Assembly: GCA_007124345.1 (NCBI GenBank)
Contig: SLFH01000208.1
Location: 1-12,178, forward strand
Direction: 5' to 3'
From: Phycisphaerales bacterium
GTDB lineage: Bacteria; Planctomycetota; Phycisphaerae; Phycisphaerales; UBA1924
Length of the DNA: 12,178 nucleotides
Shown: in pieces, positions 1 through 10,003 of the stretch
How the letters are laid out: the number at the start of each line of letters is the position of its first letter
How positions within the stretch are numbered: the first letter of the stretch is position 1
Notes under the pieces: generated by a model
What the model saw: only the letters and a program-made list of their open reading frames with translations
Database searches by the model: none
Told to the model about the DNA's origin: nothing
Made by a program: the position numbers and the translations under genes

Positions 1-1772
1 ACGCGGGTTCGACGAAGGTCTCGATCGAGCTGGAGCGGGGGGGCATCGAGTTGATCCGCGTCTCCGACGACGGGCGTGGGATCGCCCCGGACGAACTCCC
101 CCTGGCGATCGAGCAGCACGCGACCAGCAAGATCTCGATCGCCGAGGACCTCGACACAGTCTCCACGCTCGGCTTCCGGGGCGAGGCGCTCGCGTCGATC
201 GGCTCGGTGTCGAGGCTGAGCATCAGGAGCCGCCGGGCGGAGGACGGCGCGGCTTCGGAGATCGCGGTCGACGGGGGCGTCGTCGGCGAGGTCCGCCCGG
301 CCTCGGGCGCGCCCGGCACGGTGCTGACGGTCCGGACGCTGTTCTACAACACGCCGGCGCGGCGCAAGTTCCTCCGCACGCCCGCGACCGAGCAGGGGCG
401 CTGCGTCGACTGGCTCAAAGACCTGGCGATGGCCCGCCCCGGCGTCGGCTTCCGTCTCGTCTGCGACGGGCGCGTCACGATGGACCTCCCGCCCGGCCAG
501 GGCCCTCGCACGCGCGCGATCGCGATCTTGGGCAAAGACATCGAGGACCAGCTCGTCGAGGCGCACCTCGACCGCTTCGACGACGCGCGGGGGGTGATGG
601 TCTGGGGGCTCTGCGGCCTGCCGACGATCGCCCGCGCCACCGCACGCTCGCAGCATGTCTTCGTCAACGGGCGGGCCGTGCGCGATAAGACGATCCAGCA
701 CGCCCTGCGCGAGGCGTACCGCGGGCTGATCGAGCCCGGACGCCACCCCACGGCGGTGCTGATGATCGAGATGTCGCCCGACGCGGTCGATGTCAATGTC
801 CACCCCGCCAAGCTGGAGGTGCGGTTCAGGGACCAGTCGATGGTGCACCAGGGCGTGCTGCGCGCGGTGCGCGAGGCGCTGCGCTCGGCGGACCTGACGC
901 CGCAGACCCGAGAGGGGAGTGGCGGGTGGGGGCAGGGTCGGCCCGAGACGGGTGACGGCATCGCGCCGCCTTCGACGGGCGCCGGCGTTTCGACGATGGT
1001 CGAATTTCTCAGGTCCGGCCCCGGAGGCGACAAGACGCAGAGGCTCTCCTTTGAATCGATCCGCGACGCGGTGCGGGGCGTTGAGGCCGATGGCGGGGAG
1101 GGAGCGGACACGGCTCGGCGAGGCGTGCCACCCGGGACCGAGACACCCGGAGCCGGGCTGTCCGTGGCCGCGGGGCTCGGCGGCACGATCCGCCCGACCG
1201 GCTCGGTGCTGCAGGTGCACAAGTCGTACCTGGTCACGCAGGACGAGCAGGGCATCCTCATCATCGACCAGCACGCCCTGCACGAACGCGTGATGTACGA
1301 ACGGCTGTACACGCGAGTGACGCGGGGCGAGCTCGAAAGCCAGCGCCTGCTCACGCCCGCGGTGATCGGTTCGACGCCGCGCAGGGAAGAGGCAGCCGAG
1401 CGGATCGCGCCATTGCTCGAGAAGATCGGCGTCCGCGTCGAGCCGATGGGGCCGGTGAGCCTCGGCGTGCACGCCTTCCCGACCCTGCTGTTCGAGCGCG
1501 GGGTCGAACCCGGTCCGTTTGTCGAGGAGCTGCTCGACCGCGCAGCCGAATCGCCCCTGCCCCCCGGCGGCGAAGAGGCCCTGCACGAGGTGCTGGACAT
1601 GATGGCCTGCAAGGCGGCGATCAAGGCCGGCGACCGGATGGCGCCAGAAGAGCTCGACGAACTCCTCCGCCAGCGCGAGATGGTCGAACGCTCCAGCAAC
1701 TGCCCCCACGGCAGGCCGACCTCCGTCCGCCTGACCATCCGTCAACTCGAACGGATGTTCGGACGCTCCTGA
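1..1772 (+). CDS. mutL: DNA mismatch repair protein MutL, 5'-truncated by window edge
   Basis: MutL links mismatch recognition by MutS to strand incision in methyl-independent mismatch repair. The frame is open from base 3, and the first visible residues (AGSTKVSIEL) match the GHKL ATPase segment following the lost N-terminus, so roughly 40 residues are missing; the TTG at 51 is not the start. ATPase motifs follow: DDGRGI at 66-83, GFRGEA at 171-188, the FYNTPARRKF loop near 342 and VNVHPAK at 792-812. A low-complexity linker (about 915-1190) leads to the C-terminal dimerisation/nuclease domain. That domain carries the full metal-binding endonuclease motif DQHA-x2-E-x4-E at 1266-1301, ACKAAIKAG near 1605 and CPHGRP at 1701-1718. 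By family knowledge these mark a nicking MutL, as in bacteria lacking MutH. It ends in TGA and converges on pgk. Identity is secure; only the start is unseen. Confidence 0.97.
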   Translation, partial: AGSTKVSIELERGGIELIRVSDDGRGIAPDELPLAIEQHATSKISIAEDLDTVSTLGFRGEALASIGSVSRLSIRSRRAEDGAASEIAVDGGVVGEVRPASGAPGTVLTVRTLFYNTPARRKFLRTPATEQGRCVDWLKDLAMARPGVGFRLVCDGRVTMDLPPGQGPRTRAIAILGKDIEDQLVEAHLDRFDDARGVMVWGLCGLPTIARATARSQHVFVNGRAVRDKTIQHALREAYRGLIEPGRHPTAVLMIEMSPDAVDVNVHPAKLEVRFRDQSMVHQGVLRAVREALRSADLTPQTREGSGGWGQGRPETGDGIAPPSTGAGVSTMVEFLRSGPGGDKTQRLSFESIRDAVRGVEADGGEGADTARRGVPPGTETPGAGLSVAAGLGGTIRPTGSVLQVHKSYLVTQDEQGILIIDQHALHERVMYERLYTRVTRGELESQRLLTPAVIGSTPRREEAAERIAPLLEKIGVRVEPMGPVSLGVHAFPTLLFERGVEPGPFVEELLDRAAESPLPPGGEEALHEVLDMMACKAAIKAGDRMAPEELDELLRQREMVERSSNCPHGRPTSVRLTIRQLERMFGRS

Positions 1773-1790
1773 AGCTTTCCTGATGCGAAA

Positions 1791-1877
1791 CGGCGGAGTC
1801 CGGCAACAACCAACCCCGCACCGGCGCAGGCCGGCAAGAACCAACCCCGCACCGGCGCAGGCCGGCGGAACCAACCC
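1791..1877. repeat. Three-copy imperfect 30/31-base tandem repeat between mutL and pgk
   Basis: Three consecutive units occupy most of the 105-base gap between the mutL and pgk stop codons: 1791-1820 (diverged first half), 1821-1851 and 1852-1877 (truncated, ending exactly at the pgk stop codon). The shared core is AACCAACCCCGCA joined to CCGGCGCAGGCCGGC. Units 2 and 3 each hold a perfect 5-bp stem with a 4-base loop, CCGGC-GCAG-GCCGG, at 1821-1834 and 1852-1865. Position between convergent genes suggests a role in ending transcription from both sides, but no T-run follows the stems, so an intrinsic terminator is only possible. The spacing is not a multiple of three and no coding role is apparent. 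Confidence 0.85.
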
Positions 1878-3083
1878 TTACGCGTTGTCGAGGATGTCGA
1901 CAGCGCGGAACGACCTGCCTTCGAGCATCTGCAGCGACGCGCCGCCACCGGTCGAGATGTGCGAGACGCGGTCTGCGACGCCGAACTTCTCGGCCGCCGC
2001 GGCCGAGTCGCCCCCGCCGATGATCGTCGTCGCGCCCGCCTCGGTCGCCTCGGCGACGCCCCTGGCGATCGAGCCGGTGCCGACGGCGAAGGGCGCCCAC
2101 TCAAAAACGCCCATGGGCCCGTTCCAGACGACGGTCTTGGCGGTCTTGATGATCCTGCGGTACCGCGACTGCGTCTGGGGGCCGATGTCCAGGCCCATGT
2201 AGCCCTCGGGGATCGAGTCCTCGAAGATCTCGATGTCGCCGGAGTGCTCGGAAAACTCTGTCGAGCAGATGTGGTCGAAGGGCACATGCAGCTCGTGGTC
2301 GACGCGGGCCGCAAGGTCGATCATCTTCTGCGCGTCGGCCAGACGATCATGTTCGACGCGGCTGGCGCCGACCGATTGCCCCAGCGCCTTGCAGAAGGTG
2401 TACGCCAGCGCCCCGCCCACCAGCACCTGATCGGCGATCGGCAGCATGTGCTCGATCGCGCCGAGCTTGTCGGAGACCTTCGCCCCGCCCAGCACGACCA
2501 CGAACGGACGCTTGGGCTCCGCCAGCGCTTCAGAGAGGTACTTGATCTCACGCTCGACGAGCAGGCCGACGACCCGAGGCTTGCCCTTCATCGCCTCGGG
2601 GACCGCGACCATGCTCGCGTCGTCGCGGTGGCACGCGCCGAAGGCGTCGTTGACATACACATCGGCGTCCGAAGCGAGCTTCTGCGCGAAGCCGGCGTCG
2701 CCCTTCTTCTCGCCCGCGTGGAAGCGCAGATTCTCAAGCAGCAAGACATCCCCGTCCTTCATCGCGCCCACGGCGTCGGCGGCGGCCTGGTCGACGCAGT
2801 CCTGCGAGGGGAAGGCGACGGGCTTGCCGAGCAGTTCGCCCAGGCGGTCGGCCGCGGGGCGGAGGGTGTGGGCGCTCTCGAAGCCGTTGCCCGTGGGTCG
2901 GCCGAGGTGGCTCATGAGGATGGCGCGACCGCCTCGCTCGATCACGCTCTTGATGGTGGGCAGCGCGGAGTTGATCCGGCGGTCGTCGGCGACGGCGCCG
3001 TCCTTGAGGGGGACATTGAAATCGACGCGCACGAGAACGCGCTTGCCGGAAACATCGACGTCTTTGATGGTTTTCTTCGCCAT
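1878..3083 (-). CDS. pgk: Phosphoglycerate kinase
   Basis: Catalyses the reversible transfer of phosphate from 1,3-bisphosphoglycerate to ADP, giving 3-phosphoglycerate and ATP, in cytoplasmic glycolysis and gluconeogenesis. The 401-residue length is normal for bacterial PGK. Visible hallmarks are the substrate-binding DFNVP (21-25) and SHLGRPTG (58-65), the ENLRFHAGE segment, NDAFG, GGAKVSDK of the nucleotide domain, WNGPMGVFE, and the C-terminal IGGGDSAAAA and STGGGASL loops. The ATG at 3081-3083 gives the standard N-terminus; the bases before it (GGATACCATCCGGTT) contain no clear Shine-Dalgarno site. It lies 87 bases downstream of atpH in the same direction, where atpA would normally be, and is probably the last gene of the atp cluster. 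A hairpin just after atpH (3148-3163) could lower its transcription relative to the atp genes. Identity is certain; co-transcription is inferred. Confidence 0.99.
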   Translation of the reverse strand: MAKKTIKDVDVSGKRVLVRVDFNVPLKDGAVADDRRINSALPTIKSVIERGGRAILMSHLGRPTGNGFESAHTLRPAADRLGELLGKPVAFPSQDCVDQAAADAVGAMKDGDVLLLENLRFHAGEKKGDAGFAQKLASDADVYVNDAFGACHRDDASMVAVPEAMKGKPRVVGLLVEREIKYLSEALAEPKRPFVVVLGGAKVSDKLGAIEHMLPIADQVLVGGALAYTFCKALGQSVGASRVEHDRLADAQKMIDLAARVDHELHVPFDHICSTEFSEHSGDIEIFEDSIPEGYMGLDIGPQTQSRYRRIIKTAKTVVWNGPMGVFEWAPFAVGTGSIARGVAEATEAGATTIIGGGDSAAAAEKFGVADRVSHISTGGGASLQMLEGRSFRAVDILDNA

Positions 3084-3147
3084 AACCGGATGGTATCCCG
3101 CGGGGTGGATCGCGGTACGGTCCGGCGCCCGCCGGTCGAGCCCAAGG

Positions 3148-3163
3148 GGCCGACGGGTCGGCC
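3148..3163 (-). terminator. Inverted repeat between atpH and pgk, possible attenuator
   Basis: A perfect 7-bp inverted repeat (GGCCGAC, GG, GTCGGCC on the plus strand; realistically a 6-bp stem with a 4-base loop) begins 7 bases after the atpH stop codon. No T-run follows on the minus strand, so it is not a classical intrinsic terminator. It may be a partial terminator, an RNA processing site or a 3'-end stabiliser separating the atp genes from pgk. A second short stem, CCGGC-GCCC-GCCGG, lies at 3122-3135 in the same gap. Confidence 0.4.
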
Positions 3164-3170
3164 TGTCAGC

Positions 3171-3791
3171 TCAGTCGGCTTCGGGCCGGTCCATCAGGTC
3201 GCTGGCGCGGGCGCGGATCTTGGCCAGGCCCCGCGAGCCGAGCTGGTCGCGGAAGCGGCGCAGGCGGTTGGCCAGCGAGCCATCGACGAGCTGGTCGCCG
3301 ATGCGGAACTTCACGCCGCCGATCATCGAGACGTCGGTGTAAGGATGGACGATGACATCCTTCTTGAGGATCTCGGCGAGGCGCTCGCGGATGCGGTCGA
3401 GCTCGTCTGTGTCGATCGGCTGGGCGGTGTAGACATCGACCTCGACGCGGCCGAAGAGCTCCTGCACGAGGGCGTCGAGCGCCGCGACGATCGCCGGCAG
3501 GTGCGCCAGCCGCCCCTTCTCGTTCAGCAGCAGCATGAAGCGGAGCGTCAGGTCGTGGATCTTGCCCTCGAAGACCTTGCGCAGCGAGGCCTCACGCTTG
3601 TTGACCGGCAGGATGCGGCTGGAGAGAAACTCGGAAAAGCGAGCGTCCTCGCGGGCCAGCTCAAGCACATCTTCGAGCTCGCCCAGGCACGACTCGATCA
3701 GGTCGCGACCGCCCTCGGCCTCGGCGAGCTCGAGCAGACTCTTGGCGTAGACCTGGGCGACGGCGTCGGGGCGGGCCTGGCTCAGCGGCAT
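3171..3791 (-). CDS. atpH: ATP synthase F1 subunit delta
   Basis: Subunit delta (OSCP) sits on top of the F1 hexamer and ties it to the b-subunit stator stalk. The 206-residue protein is somewhat longer than the usual 175-180. It has the helical N-terminal domain (YAKSLLELAEAEGG near 15-28, then LPVNKREASLRKVFEGK) and the conserved C-terminal segment with DVSMIGGVKFRIGDQLVDGS (about 153-172), typical of the family. The ATG at 3789-3791 is preceded by AGGAG at good spacing. The gene lies 35 bases after atpF. Delta is the only F1 subunit encoded here; alpha, gamma, beta and epsilon do not follow, and pgk comes next instead. Similarity in this family is low, but domain pattern plus position make the call firm. 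Confidence 0.96.
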   Translation of the reverse strand: MPLSQARPDAVAQVYAKSLLELAEAEGGRDLIESCLGELEDVLELAREDARFSEFLSSRILPVNKREASLRKVFEGKIHDLTLRFMLLLNEKGRLAHLPAIVAALDALVQELFGRVEVDVYTAQPIDTDELDRIRERLAEILKKDVIVHPYTDVSMIGGVKFRIGDQLVDGSLANRLRRFRDQLGSRGLAKIRARASDLMDRPEAD

Positions 3792-3826
3792 CGGTGGCTC
3801 CTGCGGGGGTGGGGTCGTAGCGGGCC

Positions 3827-4429
3827 TCAGTTGGGCGTGCCGGCGGCGGAGCGCAGCTCCTGCAGCGACTCTTCCAGCAGGCGGTCCTGGTCGTCGCCGG
3901 AAACCTCGCGGGCCAGCAGCTTGGAGGCGATGGCCGTCGAGAGGGCGGCGGCCTCGTGGTAGATCTCCGCGACGGCGGCGCGACGGGTCGCCTCGATGTC
4001 GCGCATCGCGCGGTCCTTCATCTTGGAGACCTCGGTCTCGGCGTTGGCCTTGAGCTCCTGCACGAGGCGGGTCTGGTCGGCCTTGGCCTTGTCGATCATC
4101 TTCTGGGCCTCGGCGCGGGCCTGGGCGAGCGACTGCTCGTACTGCTCGAGCGCCTCTCTGGCCTGCTGGCGGGCGTCCTCGGCCGCGGCGATCTCCTGGC
4201 GGATCTTCTCGCTCCGCTCCTCGAGACCCTTGAGGATCCTCGGCCAGACCTGGGTCGCCATGATGGCGAAGGCGACCGCGAAGACGACGAGGGTGAGGAT
4301 GCCGGTCAGGACGCCCTCGTTGATGCCCCGGACAACGCTGGGCACCTCGTCGGCGCCGAAGGCGGCGCCGGCAAAGAGGATCGGCGTGGCGATGAAGGCG
4401 GCTGCGGCTGATCTGCTCTGGAGGGTCAT
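3827..4429 (-). CDS. atpF: ATP synthase F0 subunit b with N-terminal leader
   Basis: Subunit b forms the peripheral stalk: a membrane anchor followed by a long helix that holds F1 delta. Of 200 residues, about 40-62 form one membrane segment (ILTLVVFAVAFAIMATQVWP), followed by a highly charged coiled coil (ERSEKIRQEIAAAEDARQQA and on to about residue 165). This is the standard b architecture. The oddity is residues 1-26: an extra hydrophobic stretch ending AFGADE that looks like a signal peptide, where most b subunits start directly at the anchor. The ATG at 4427-4429 has GGAG upstream at about 9 bases. Only one b gene is present, with no separate b'. It lies 87 bases downstream of atpE and 35 upstream of atpH. 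Confidence 0.95.
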   Translation of the reverse strand: MTLQSRSAAAAFIATPILFAGAAFGADEVPSVVRGINEGVLTGILTLVVFAVAFAIMATQVWPRILKGLEERSEKIRQEIAAAEDARQQAREALEQYEQSLAQARAEAQKMIDKAKADQTRLVQELKANAETEVSKMKDRAMRDIEATRRAAVAEIYHEAAALSTAIASKLLAREVSGDDQDRLLEESLQELRSAAGTPN

Positions 4430-4469
4430 CTGGCTCGCTCCGTGGCGGGTCGTTCGGTTCGTGCGAAAG

Positions 4470-4497
4470 CAGCGGGTCGCTGTCGGGCGGCCCGCTG
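4470..4497 (-). other. Stem-loop between atpE and atpF
   Basis: A 7-bp perfect inverted repeat, CAGCGGG (4470-4476) and CCCGCTG (4491-4497), with a 14-base loop, lies in the 87-base gap between the atpE stop and the atpF start. In mRNA it would form a 3' stem-loop after the c-subunit message, about 40 bases ahead of the atpF start. Such structures can protect an upstream message from exonucleases, but function here is inferred from position only. Confidence 0.5.
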
Positions 4498-4516
4498 TGA
4501 TCCTTTGAACAAGGGC

Positions 4517-4834
4517 TCAGGCGATCAGGGCGGCGACGACCGCGAAGAGCGTCGCGCCTTCGACGAACGCCGCGGTGATGATCGTCATCGTGAAGATGCG
4601 GCCGCCGGCCTCGGGCTGGCGGGCGGTCGACTCGTTGGCCGCCTTGCCGATCAGGCCGATGCCGATCCCGCCGCCGACGAGCGCCAGGCCGGCCCCGAGG
4701 ACCGCGATGCCCTTGCCGACGGTGGTGCCCGCAACGACGGCGGCTTCGCCGGCGCCGGTCTGGGCGAGGGCCATGGTCGGGCCGAGGACGGCGAGGGCGA
4801 GCGTCGCGAGCGCGATGTTCTTGAAGGTCTTCAT
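4517..4834 (-). CDS. atpE: ATP synthase F0 subunit c, proton-type, with N-terminal leader
   Basis: Subunit c forms the rotating membrane ring that carries ions through F0. The two-helix hairpin occupies about residues 40-105: a glycine-rich first helix (GGGIGIG), the polar loop RQPE at 72-75, and a second helix with the ion-binding carboxylate Glu92 in AAFVEGATLF. The glutamine in helix 1 and the Ser after the Glu that mark sodium-type rings are absent, so proton coupling is expected. At 105 residues it is longer than the common 70-85 because of an N-terminal segment (1-25) resembling a signal peptide: MKTFK, a hydrophobic core, then ALAQ as a possible cleavage site. GGAG precedes the ATG by about 6 bases, a good site. 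The gene is bracketed by stem-loops on both sides. Identity is firm; leader processing is inferred. Confidence 0.97.
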   Translation of the reverse strand: MKTFKNIALATLALAVLGPTMALAQTGAGEAAVVAGTTVGKGIAVLGAGLALVGGGIGIGLIGKAANESTARQPEAGGRIFTMTIITAAFVEGATLFAVVAALIA

Positions 4835-4904
4835 GGTTGCTCCGGTCTCTCTGTTCGGGCCGGGGCTACGGGCCGGCCTTGGTCATGTGCTGCGGGGCGA
4901 TTCT

Positions 4905-4923
4905 GCGGCCCCGCTGGGGCCGC
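4905..4923 (-). other. GC-rich stem-loop upstream of atpE
   Basis: A perfect 8-bp inverted repeat, GCGGCCCC-GCT-GGGGCCGC, lies in the 142-base gap between the atpB stop and the atpE start, about 70 bases ahead of the atpE ATG. All eight pairs are G-C, so it should be very stable in RNA. A 12-base palindrome, CGGACCGGTCCG, sits at 4934-4945 in the same gap. There is no following T-run, so I read this as a processing or stability element, or a partial attenuator, rather than an intrinsic terminator. Confidence 0.5.
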
Positions 4924-4976
4924 GCTGACAATCCGGACCGGTCCGTCCCGCTGCCGGGCCCGGTCGAGTGGTTGCT

Positions 4977-5969
4977 TCAGGCGGGCAGCGGGGGCGCCGC
5001 GGGGTGCAGGTCTTCCTCGCTGAGCTCCGGCTCGTGCGCGTGCTCGTGGACGTGCTCGTCGTGGTGCTGCAGGAGGCTGATGAACACCGTCGTCAGGAAC
5101 ATGAAGATGAACGCCTGGAGCGTCGCCACGAAGACTTCAAGGAAGAAGATCGCAACAGCCCCTGGCAGGGCGAAGGCGAAGGTCACAACACCGACCACCT
5201 GCCCCTGCGTCAGGGCGTAGAGCCCGCCGCCGGCGAACACGATGATCTGGCCCAGCAGGATGTGGCCCGCGGTCATGTTGGCGAACAGACGCACGGCCAG
5301 CGCGATCGGCTTGATGAACTGGCCCGCAAGCTCGATCGGCACCAAGAGCGGCCAGACATACCATGGGGCGCCCGCGGTCTGGTGCTCGATGTACCCCTTC
5401 ACCCCCAGGCTGAACATCCCGCTGATGTTGATGACGAAGAAGGCGATCGTCGCCAGCGCCGCGGTCACCCAGAGGTTCTGCGTCGCGGTCCCGCCGATGA
5501 TGGCGGTGTGATCGGCCTTCATGCTCGGAACGAGCAGGTGGTTCAGGTCCAAAAGCGGGACCATGCCCAAGAGATTGCAGGTCCAGATGAAGAAGAAGAG
5601 CGTCCAGAGGAACGGCATGAACCGGTCGGTCTTGTCGTGCAGCAGCGGACGGGCGATCTCGTCACGCAGGAAGGTGCAGACGATCTCCAGCACATGCGCG
5701 AACGGGTTCTTGGTAATGAAGCGGTCGTTCCCGTCGTTCTCCGGGCCGGTGCCGATCTGGCGGGCCGCCCAGCGGCCGACGAGGATGCAGATCGCCGCAG
5801 CGATCAGCAGCATCGTCATGTGCGCCGACCAGTACCAGACCGCCCCCTCCTGCTTGAACCCGTAGGCGGAGGGGTGGTCGATGACGTGCTGGACGACCTT
5901 CGCGGCCGGGTCGGCCTTGGCGGTCGGCAAGAAGTTCAGAACGCTTGAGATGGCGGTATTGACAATCAC
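4977..5969 (-). CDS. atpB: ATP synthase F0 subunit a
   Basis: Subunit a provides the two half-channels next to the c ring. The protein has 330 residues with membrane helices at roughly 48-68, 117-140, 166-190, 203-218, 222-247 and 255-300. The essential arginine is Arg227 in ALAVRLFANMTAGH, equivalent to E. coli Arg210 by alignment of this signature. The start is GTG at 5967-5969; the frame is closed by a stop at 5991-5993 and no ATG lies near, while AGGA stands about 9 bases upstream. The GTG overlaps the stop of the preceding atpI-like gene as GTGA, which suggests translational coupling. The C-terminus carries an unusual histidine- and acid-rich tail (301-315, QHHDEHVHEHAHE) followed by a Pro/Ala end. 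Followed by atpE after 142 bases. Confidence 0.98.
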   Translation of the reverse strand: MIVNTAISSVLNFLPTAKADPAAKVVQHVIDHPSAYGFKQEGAVWYWSAHMTMLLIAAAICILVGRWAARQIGTGPENDGNDRFITKNPFAHVLEIVCTFLRDEIARPLLHDKTDRFMPFLWTLFFFIWTCNLLGMVPLLDLNHLLVPSMKADHTAIIGGTATQNLWVTAALATIAFFVINISGMFSLGVKGYIEHQTAGAPWYVWPLLVPIELAGQFIKPIALAVRLFANMTAGHILLGQIIVFAGGGLYALTQGQVVGVVTFAFALPGAVAIFFLEVFVATLQAFIFMFLTTVFISLLQHHDEHVHEHAHEPELSEEDLHPAAPPLPA

Positions 5970-6463
5970 GCTCTCAATCCTGCTGTAGGTTCACGACCGC
6001 TCAACTCACAGGCCCGATCTCGGGGCGTGCCGCCGGGGCCTCCGCCGCCACGCCGCGTCGCCTTGTGCAGGGCGACGACCGCGATCGTTTTCTCGGCCGC
6101 CAGCGACAGCGCCGCGACCGCGATAAACCCGAGGAGGAAGCCGCCCCGCTGCGCGTCGAGGGCCTGCCAGACCGCAAGGAAGCCCGCGATCGAGACGAGG
6201 AACCTCGCGCCGGCCAGTCCGAAGACGATCGCGCCGAATCGCATGATCGGCTGCGGGCCGATCAGCATGAACACGATCACCGGGAAGACGCACGGGAGCA
6301 GCGCCGGCACGGCGCCCATCACCACCGAGCCGGTGTCGAGACGGTCGGAAGCCGACGCGAGCATCGCCGCAAGCCCAAGCCCGACCAGGCCCAGCGCGGG
6401 CACCGCCAGCGAGGCGAGGCGCGGGGACGGGATCGTCTGTTGCTCGGCTGCGATGCTCGACAC
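5966..6463 (-). CDS. atpI: AtpI-like four-helix membrane protein
   Basis: A 165-residue very hydrophobic protein with four predicted membrane segments at about 17-37, 47-69, 74-102 and 107-134. Charged residues lie within or at the edges of the last two (Arg75, Arg87, Glu124, Lys125), and a Gly/Arg-rich tail follows. Size, topology and position directly before atpB fit the poorly conserved AtpI family, which in other bacteria aids c-ring assembly or ion handling. I see no diagnostic motif, so the name rests mainly on position. I chose the GTG at 6461-6463 because AGGA lies 9 bases upstream and the sequence beyond it is proline/arginine/cysteine-rich and unlike the rest. The frame stays open to a TTG at 6607, so a longer form cannot be excluded. 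The stop overlaps the atpB start (GTGA). Confidence 0.7.
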   Translation of the reverse strand: MSSIAAEQQTIPSPRLASLAVPALGLVGLGLAAMLASASDRLDTGSVVMGAVPALLPCVFPVIVFMLIGPQPIMRFGAIVFGLAGARFLVSIAGFLAVWQALDAQRGGFLLGFIAVAALSLAAEKTIAVVALHKATRRGGGGPGGTPRDRACELSGREPTAGLRA

Positions 6464-6498
6464 GACCGGTGTTCCTGACCCTTTCAAGCCCGGACAGC

Positions 6499-6517
6499 CC
6501 GGACGGAAAATGTCCGG
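6499..6517 (-). other. Inverted repeat upstream of atpI-like gene
   Basis: CCGGAC (6499-6504) and GTCCGG (6512-6517) form a 6-bp stem with a 7-base AT-containing loop inside the 156-base gap between the atpZ-like stop and the atpI-like start. A direct repeat, CCCGGAC, at 6489-6495 and 6498-6504, overlaps it. The gap also contains a minus-strand G-run stretch (6565-6602) and the palindrome CCCCGCGGGG. I find no convincing promoter; a TATGCT at 6610-6615 on the minus strand lacks a matching -35. Function unknown. Confidence 0.35.
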
Positions 6518-6619
6518 ATCGATTCTCGGCTGACAGTGACCGATGTGATGCCGCGGGAAAAACACCCCCGCTCCACACCCCCCGGAGGCCGCCCCGCGGG
6601 GTCGCAAGCATAGCCGGGT

Positions 6620-7005
6620 TCAGTCAGCCCGGCGACCGCTTTCACCCCTGTTCCCCTCCGAGGCCCGGCCCGACTTGGCGCGGCGTTTCTCCGCTTCCAT
6701 CCGCTCCATGTCCCTGTTGAGCTTCATCGAGAGCTTGATCGCCGTCCAACCACCTGACACGATGCCGACGATCCCACCGACCGCGGTCCAGCGAGGGAAG
6801 GAGCCGAGCCACGCGTCCGCCGCGAACCCCAGCACGCACCCGCCGGCGACCATGGCAGCGAAGTCCAGCCCGATGGCAATCGCCCGCATCTCCGGGCCGC
6901 TCCGTCGCTCTTCGCGCTCGCGCCGCTTCTTCTGGCCCGGCGTCTGGAACTTCGGGCCGTCCTCTCGGAGGATCTCTGGAATGGGGGGTGGCGGTGGAGG
7001 CTCAG

Positions 7006-7009
<4 letters not shown>
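6620..7009 (-). CDS. atpZ: AtpZ-like ATP synthase accessory membrane protein
   Basis: A 129-residue protein with a proline-rich, then strongly basic cytoplasmic N-terminus (MTEPPPPPPIPE, then QKKRREREERR). It has two membrane helices at about 43-66 and 73-93 (LDFAAMVAGGCVLGFAADAW; GGIVGIVSGGWTAIKL) and an Arg/Lys/Glu-rich C-terminal tail. Two glycine-rich helices just ahead of atpI and atpB are typical of the AtpZ family, annotated as a putative F0F1 subunit or Ca2+/Mg2+ transporter; its exact role is unsettled. The ATG at 7007-7009 overlaps the alaS stop in ATGA, so ribosomes finishing alaS could restart here. The frame extends far upstream inside alaS but is there an arginine/glycine-rich shadow. 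Family call rests on topology and position. Confidence 0.8.
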
Positions 7010-9921
<2,912 letters not shown>

Positions 9922-10003
9922 GGGCTCTCCTGCCGTCGTGGTCTGGCGGACGGTCTCGAACGGGATGGTAGTGGCTCAGATCCGCCCCTCGTGGGTCCGA
10001 TGC

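Noticed and set aside
344..1738. A 464-codon open frame opposite mutL
   Set aside because: Ser/Arg/Pro-rich complement of a well-supported mutL; no independent evidence.
1959..3962. A 667-codon open frame on the plus strand opposite pgk and atpH
   Set aside because: It is antisense to two certain genes, has Asp/Leu/Arg/Val-biased composition expected from the complement of GC-rich codons, spans the gene boundary without domain pattern, and has no ribosome site.
4968..5948. A 326-codon plus-strand frame opposite atpB
   Set aside because: Highly charged antisense image of the hydrophobic atpB sequence; not a plausible protein.
6006..6611. A minus-strand frame with an ATG at 6611 overlapping the atpI-like gene
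   Set aside because: Arginine-rich product in another frame of a hydrophobic membrane-protein gene; the frame ending in GTGA with atpB gives four clean membrane helices.
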